Assembly (NCBI GenBank): GCA_910588945.1
Contig: CAJUSF010000018.1
Coordinates: 43,623 to 107,622 of the forward strand
Source: an uncultured Eggerthellaceae bacterium
GTDB taxonomy: Bacteria; Actinomycetota; Coriobacteriia; Coriobacteriales; Eggerthellaceae
Length of the DNA stretch: 64,000 bases
Reading direction: 5' to 3'
Below are positions 61,901 to 64,000 of this stretch, in pieces (position 1 is the first letter of the stretch; the number at the start of each line of letters is the position of its first letter). The translations under genes and the position numbers were made by a program. Below the pieces are notes generated by a model. It worked only from the letters and a program-made list of their open reading frames with translations, searched no databases and was not told where the DNA came from.

Positions 61901-62286
61901 ATCCATGGGATAGCAACTCAAAAAGCGTATCGGTGTATATCGCTCTAACCGATGAGCTGAAAAAATTATCTTTGTCCAATGATCTTATTGTCCATTACCT
62001 ATCGGATGATCTCTCAAAAAGAGAAACTAAGAAAACATGGATCGAGGGCGAAAATCTTATATTCGATACAACCCATTTCAGTACTTACGCGGTAACAGCA
62101 TCGCCGATCGAAAACAAGTCTCCTGTTGTAAATAACACCAATGTTAGCGGCGATCCAAAAGGAAGCTTGCCCAAAACGGGGGATAGCAGCATTGTGTTTA
62201 CATTGATTGCGGCTTCTGCGATTCTTGCGCTTGCTTCCACTTTGATCTTGGCGACATATCGCAGAAGGAGCTTGAATCAAAAATAA
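58999..62286 (+). CDS. LPKTG-anchored surface protein with BspA-like LRR and Big2 domains
   Basis: 1095 residues. Signal peptide 1-38, a Ser/Asn/Gly-rich linker to about 80, then about ten DUF285/BspA-type leucine-rich repeats (about 130-440) with units such as LDLSSFDTS...MSGMFKGCSSL. Bacterial Ig-like Big2 units follow (about 455-930; IVWKSSNENVAIVDQNGYVT, VWSSSNESVATVNNKGVVEA, LWSSSDPDVVSVEQNGRVDI), then a spacer. The C-terminal sorting signal LPKTG (1057-1061), a membrane helix and RRRSLNQK end the protein, implying sortase anchoring to the wall. Probably an adhesin or host/microbe-binding protein. AGGAGAGAG precedes ATG 58999. Confidence 0.93.
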   Translation: MENILKKRLVVLIVLGFMALAPFVFAMSLFAPSDQVFASTLSDGSSNDSPSDTHVATHANNSTRTSSNSNSGGGGSAVNPNPEPDWNSIPLCEYELDSDYCLHIKPNNNNNIGLLYGGYIPEEYKGAARSISFSGEIFVKYADDLFRNFENLERIDNIACLNTSHVKDFSSMFASCVSLKSLDLSSLDTSKATKMSQMFYYCSSLESLNLSGFDTSNVVYISGMFKYCSSLKNLDLSSFDISSIGQYGLHDMFGFCSSLESIDLSSFDTSSIVRMDGMFNGCRSLKELDISSFNVSKVRDFSYMLSGCSSLADLNMPGFETSKAISMNGMFSGCSNLKAIDLSDFNTLFVTSMSSMFADCSSLQGIDLASFNTGSVTDFSEMFKGCSSLKYIDISSFDTSRARSGYGLFSGCSSLKEITIGSKFTIESSTFPSGKWYNSKGEAFVTSSTIPVGVADTYTAAIMITSIKIQQPSTTLLDIGGSLQLSAAIEPSDTTESIVWKSSNENVAIVDQNGYVTTKAEGYVTISATDGDNTSNAIKDSISLSVNKRVQSIALSETAKVVNVGDGPFTLVATVTPADSFNGAIAWSSTNTDVATVDADGRVTPVGVGSTVIVASAGTMTAQCTLTVISSNVDIVPVESVTIDRTIAEIVGKQTLQLSATSAPENATYKAIVWSSSNESVATVNNKGVVEAKGKGEATITASSLDGKKSATCKVTVLNPPVSLSFGDMNSTLKIGETISVSFVGAGDLPGATEELTSPTWINSDAGFAELSADGFSASLTGLSVGKVTISVDAIYDGQHISASKEIEVVWNDPESITLNESKIHSLVGDDSFSLVSTVMPESASGYQVLWSSSDPDVVSVEQNGRVDIHKSGYAVITARAGAVFATCEVNINAKSIPAATDSDLKGYVLIDDPDLAKELDGLRLRISNNDRKSASEVKSAAVDSLSNGTTLADLYDIDLIDGNDDVHPWDSNSKSVSVYIALTDELKKLSLSNDLIVHYLSDDLSKRETKKTWIEGENLIFDTTHFSTYAVTASPIENKSPVVNNTNVSGDPKGSLPKTGDSSIVFTLIAASAILALASTLILATYRRRSLNQK

Positions 62287-62347
62287 CGATTGCAGGTTGA
62301 ATTCGGGCAAGTAGAGCGATCTGCTTGGATAAGTTCGTAAGTGTATT

Positions 62348-62486
62348 CGTAGCGCAGGGTTATACCCTGCGCTAACTTGTTTTGTGTCACATCGTGCATT
62401 GACGAACTGCTGACGTTCGATTCGCATCATGTTTATCCGAAATGCGCTTATTAATACCATTTGAATCAAAATGTTGCTCAACATTT
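62348..62486 (+). repeat. 139-bp REP-plus-dyad promoter module, copy B
   Basis: REP copy with stem CGCAGGG/CCCTGCG (62353-62371) at the left end, the dyad AAATGTTG-CT-CAACATTT (62469-62486) at the right end. Same length as copy A at 58083-58221. Confidence 0.85.
62469..62486. promoter_or_regulatory. dyad operator candidate 4 (AAATGTTG-CT-CAACATTT)
   Basis: Identical to the dyad at 58204, 45 bases before ATG 62532. It is followed by TTT and an AT-rich stretch in which no standard -35/-10 pair is obvious. Confidence 0.6.
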
Positions 62487-62531
62487 TTGCTCTCTGTATG
62501 TTTATCCTTATTCCATAGGAGTGTGGGATTT

Positions 62532-63458
62532 ATGAATAATGTCAACCAATACAACATCGTCAAAAGCGCACTTGATCTTGAAGTGACCATTCACGATGCA
62601 ACAAATGAGTTGAATAAGCTTTCAAGGCAAACGTTTCGCGAATGTCCCGCACCTCCTGTGATGCAAATGGTTGACCGTGTTTATCCTCCACCTGTGATCA
62701 CTGTAAAATACAGATGGTACATAATGTTGTTGCCAATTATCCTTTTTTTGCTATCGCCTTTGGTTAGCATAATCTTTGGTGCTCATGGCGGAGCAATGTT
62801 TCTTGTAGTTGCAGTCTCTTCTATCTTCATATGGACTCCAGGATATATTATTGTTCAGTTTATAAGACGCAGACGGCAGAAGAAAAACATACTGAAGTCG
62901 AAGAAGTATAAAAGCCAAGTTGATGAATACGATAGGATGTACGATTATCAACAGCAACAGCTCAATCAACAATATGCATATGAACTGAGTATATATAATA
63001 ATCAGATTTTGCCACAGTACAATAACGAAAAGAGAATATGGACAGAGCAGCATGAAAGCAAAATAGCAAATACTAAGACGATCATTACATCATCGAGAAA
63101 CCAACTGAACTCACTTTATAATTCCAGCAGGATAATTCCTTCACATTATCGAAGCATTGAAGCTTTGCAGCATATATGCACAACGCTGTATTCATCGAAT
63201 TACGACGTGTCGTTTGCTATCAATTCTTATGATAACTACAGGATGAAGCTGGCGCTAGATGAAGCGAACCAATTGAAAGAGCAACTCAAACTTCAAGAAG
63301 AGCTGAACAGTCAACTTCTGTCAGAGAACAATGATAGACTGGACGAAACGAATGAACTTATTCGATCGATCAGAAATGATCAAAGAATAATCGGTGCCGT
63401 CGGTGCAATCCAGAATGCTCGCTCCAATCACTTTCTTAAGGGCCTAAGCGGGGGTTAA
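62532..63458 (+). CDS. hypothetical membrane coiled-coil protein
   Basis: 308 residues from ATG 62532 (TAGGAG upstream); the frame is open from 62442 but that would start inside the dyad. Residues 1-60 are soluble, two membrane helices lie at about 63-83 and 89-110, then a basic stop (RRRRQKKNILKSKKYK). A long Gln/Tyr/Asn-rich coiled coil (about 130-200) and a second acidic Leu/Gln/Glu coiled coil (about 240-285) follow. The C-terminus ends GLSGG. Codon use is AT-rich. I do not recognise a family; a scaffold or stress-signalling membrane protein is conceivable. Confidence 0.7.
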   Translation: MNNVNQYNIVKSALDLEVTIHDATNELNKLSRQTFRECPAPPVMQMVDRVYPPPVITVKYRWYIMLLPIILFLLSPLVSIIFGAHGGAMFLVVAVSSIFIWTPGYIIVQFIRRRRQKKNILKSKKYKSQVDEYDRMYDYQQQQLNQQYAYELSIYNNQILPQYNNEKRIWTEQHESKIANTKTIITSSRNQLNSLYNSSRIIPSHYRSIEALQHICTTLYSSNYDVSFAINSYDNYRMKLALDEANQLKEQLKLQEELNSQLLSENNDRLDETNELIRSIRNDQRIIGAVGAIQNARSNHFLKGLSGG

Positions 63459-63482
63459 TCCTATACGCGCTTCCAATCTTGG

Positions 63483-63527
63483 TGCGCGCCTACGAAGGTA
63501 ATGTCGTAGGTTAACCGTAGGCGCGCA
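63483..63527. repeat. 12-bp inverted repeat downstream of the coiled-coil gene
   Basis: TGCGCGCCTACG (63483-63494) and CGTAGGCGCGCA (63516-63527) are exact complements around a 21-base loop. The loop and right arm resemble the following 63532-63575 segment (GTTAACCGTAGGCGCGCAT versus GTTTACCGTATGTGCGCAT), suggesting a decayed tandem duplication. Confidence 0.7.
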
Positions 63528-63562
63528 TGCGACCCGAAGGAGATGTCTCTGGTTTACCGTAT

Positions 63563-63593
63563 GTGCGCATCCGGGTTTGATGCGCACGTTTTG
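63563..63593 (+). terminator. Rho-independent terminator
   Basis: GTGCGCATC (63563-63571) pairs perfectly with GATGCGCAC (63579-63587) around a 7-base loop, followed by GTTTTGTTT. It probably ends transcription of the coiled-coil gene. The bases from 63594 to 63672 show no feature. Confidence 0.85.
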
Positions 63594-63672
63594 TTTCCCG
63601 AAGAGACGACGGCATTATTGCGTGCCTACCAACTTCCAGCCCAATGCTTTGTCCCCATAGGGTCGCTTGCGT

Positions 63673-64000
63673 CTACAGTCCGTACTCCTTGTAGAGTTCA
63701 CTGCAGAAGGCTTCATCTGTTGTGGAGCGTTTGAGGTCATCGATGCGATCATCGGCAAGGAGCTTATCTATGAGGGCTTTGTTGCGGGCTTCGCCTTCTT
63801 CGATCCCACGAGCGAAGCCTTTTTGCTCTGCATGGGAGATCTGTCCTTTGTAATGCATTTCATATGTCATGAATCCCATAACGCTTTGCCTCCACTCGGA
63901 ATCGGAATTATTGCGATCGACTTCGTGTGATATAGCTTGGATCAGTGAGCTGTCTCCGACTTTGCTGTTTTGAATGTATTGTAGCAACTCCGAGCGCGCC
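63673..64000 (-). CDS. Rpn-family recombination-promoting nuclease, C-terminal part (partial)
   Basis: The frame stays open to the right edge, so the gene's 5' part, including the PD-(D/E)XK nuclease core, is outside the window. The visible 109 codons contain EWRQSVMGFMTYEMHYKGQI followed by the repeated-Gly helix KGFARGIEEGEARNKALIDK, typical of the C-terminal region of Rpn/PDDEXK transposase-like proteins. These proteins promote RecA-independent recombination and are often in variable regions, which suits this accessory end. Stop TGA 63673-63675. Confidence 0.7.
   Translation of the reverse strand, partial: ARSELLQYIQNSKVGDSSLIQAISHEVDRNNSDSEWRQSVMGFMTYEMHYKGQISHAEQKGFARGIEEGEARNKALIDKLLADDRIDDLKRSTTDEAFCSELYKEYGL

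Larger units (their letters stand above)
62287..62531. other. gap holding REP/dyad module copy B
   Basis: After the surface-protein stop there are about 60 unremarkable bases, then the 139-bp module (62348-62486), then an AT-rich leader with TAGGAG before ATG 62532. Confidence 0.6.

Noticed and set aside
63543..63734. 63-codon open frame downstream of the coiled-coil gene
   Set aside because: Runs through a terminator hairpin and overlaps the Rpn gene antisense; ribosome-binding site abuts the ATG with no spacing.

Overview
The window looks like a chromosomal segment of an anaerobic, gut- or mouth-type member of the Coriobacteriia (Actinomycetota). This is inferred from a roughly 50 % GC core with many TTG/GTG starts, a complete actinobacterial-looking spc ribosomal operon, an archaeal-type topoisomerase I, a Rho factor with a long basic disordered N-terminus, pyruvate and 2-oxoacid:ferredoxin oxidoreductases, and a Tat-exported Dpp-type binding lipoprotein. 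No tRNA, rRNA, CRISPR array, prophage or intact insertion sequence was seen.

Layout. 1-4.5 kb: the end of the spc operon (rpsH partial, rplF, rplR, rpsE, rpmD, rplO, secY, adk), closed by a strong terminator directly after adk. 4.6-6.9 kb: a large polytopic GT-C-like membrane protein that may be translated from a leaderless mRNA. 7-26 kb: an amino-sugar/sialic-acid programme: nagB, a NanA-like aldolase, a SatABCD/Dpp-type ABC transporter with a fused permease-ATPase, nagA, an ASKHA/ROK-like kinase, an N-acylglucosamine 2-epimerase and a transaldolase-like aldolase. nifJ (pyruvate:ferredoxin oxidoreductase) and ruvCAB lie between them. Read together, the genes give Neu5Ac -> ManNAc + pyruvate -> GlcNAc -> GlcNAc-6P -> GlcN-6P -> Fru-6P, with pyruvate passed to NifJ.

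26-41 kb: housekeeping genes (rho, an S49 peptidase, a divergent MetRS, topA, dgt, dnaG, def, fmt, rsmB). 41-49 kb: a four-subunit 2-oxoacid:ferredoxin oxidoreductase flanked on both sides by a duplicated pair made of an XRE-cupin regulator and an AMP-forming acyl-CoA ligase, probably for fermentation of amino-acid-derived oxoacids. 50-53.3 kb: a polar amino-acid ABC transporter whose permease carries an extra extracytoplasmic domain.

53.2-64 kb is accessory. It holds two arrays and one single copy of a REP-like palindromic element whose stem arms covary, plus three transcription units. Each unit is preceded by a REP copy and then a dyad TGTTG-NN-CAACA. The units are: (i) an exported protein behind a G10 tract, a membrane Ser/Thr kinase and an FHA-domain protein; (ii) a small hypothetical protein plus a large LPKTG-anchored BspA/Big2 surface protein; (iii) a membrane coiled-coil protein. 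The window ends in a partial Rpn-type nuclease gene. This REP/dyad/kinase-FHA/surface-protein region is the best candidate for an undescribed system.
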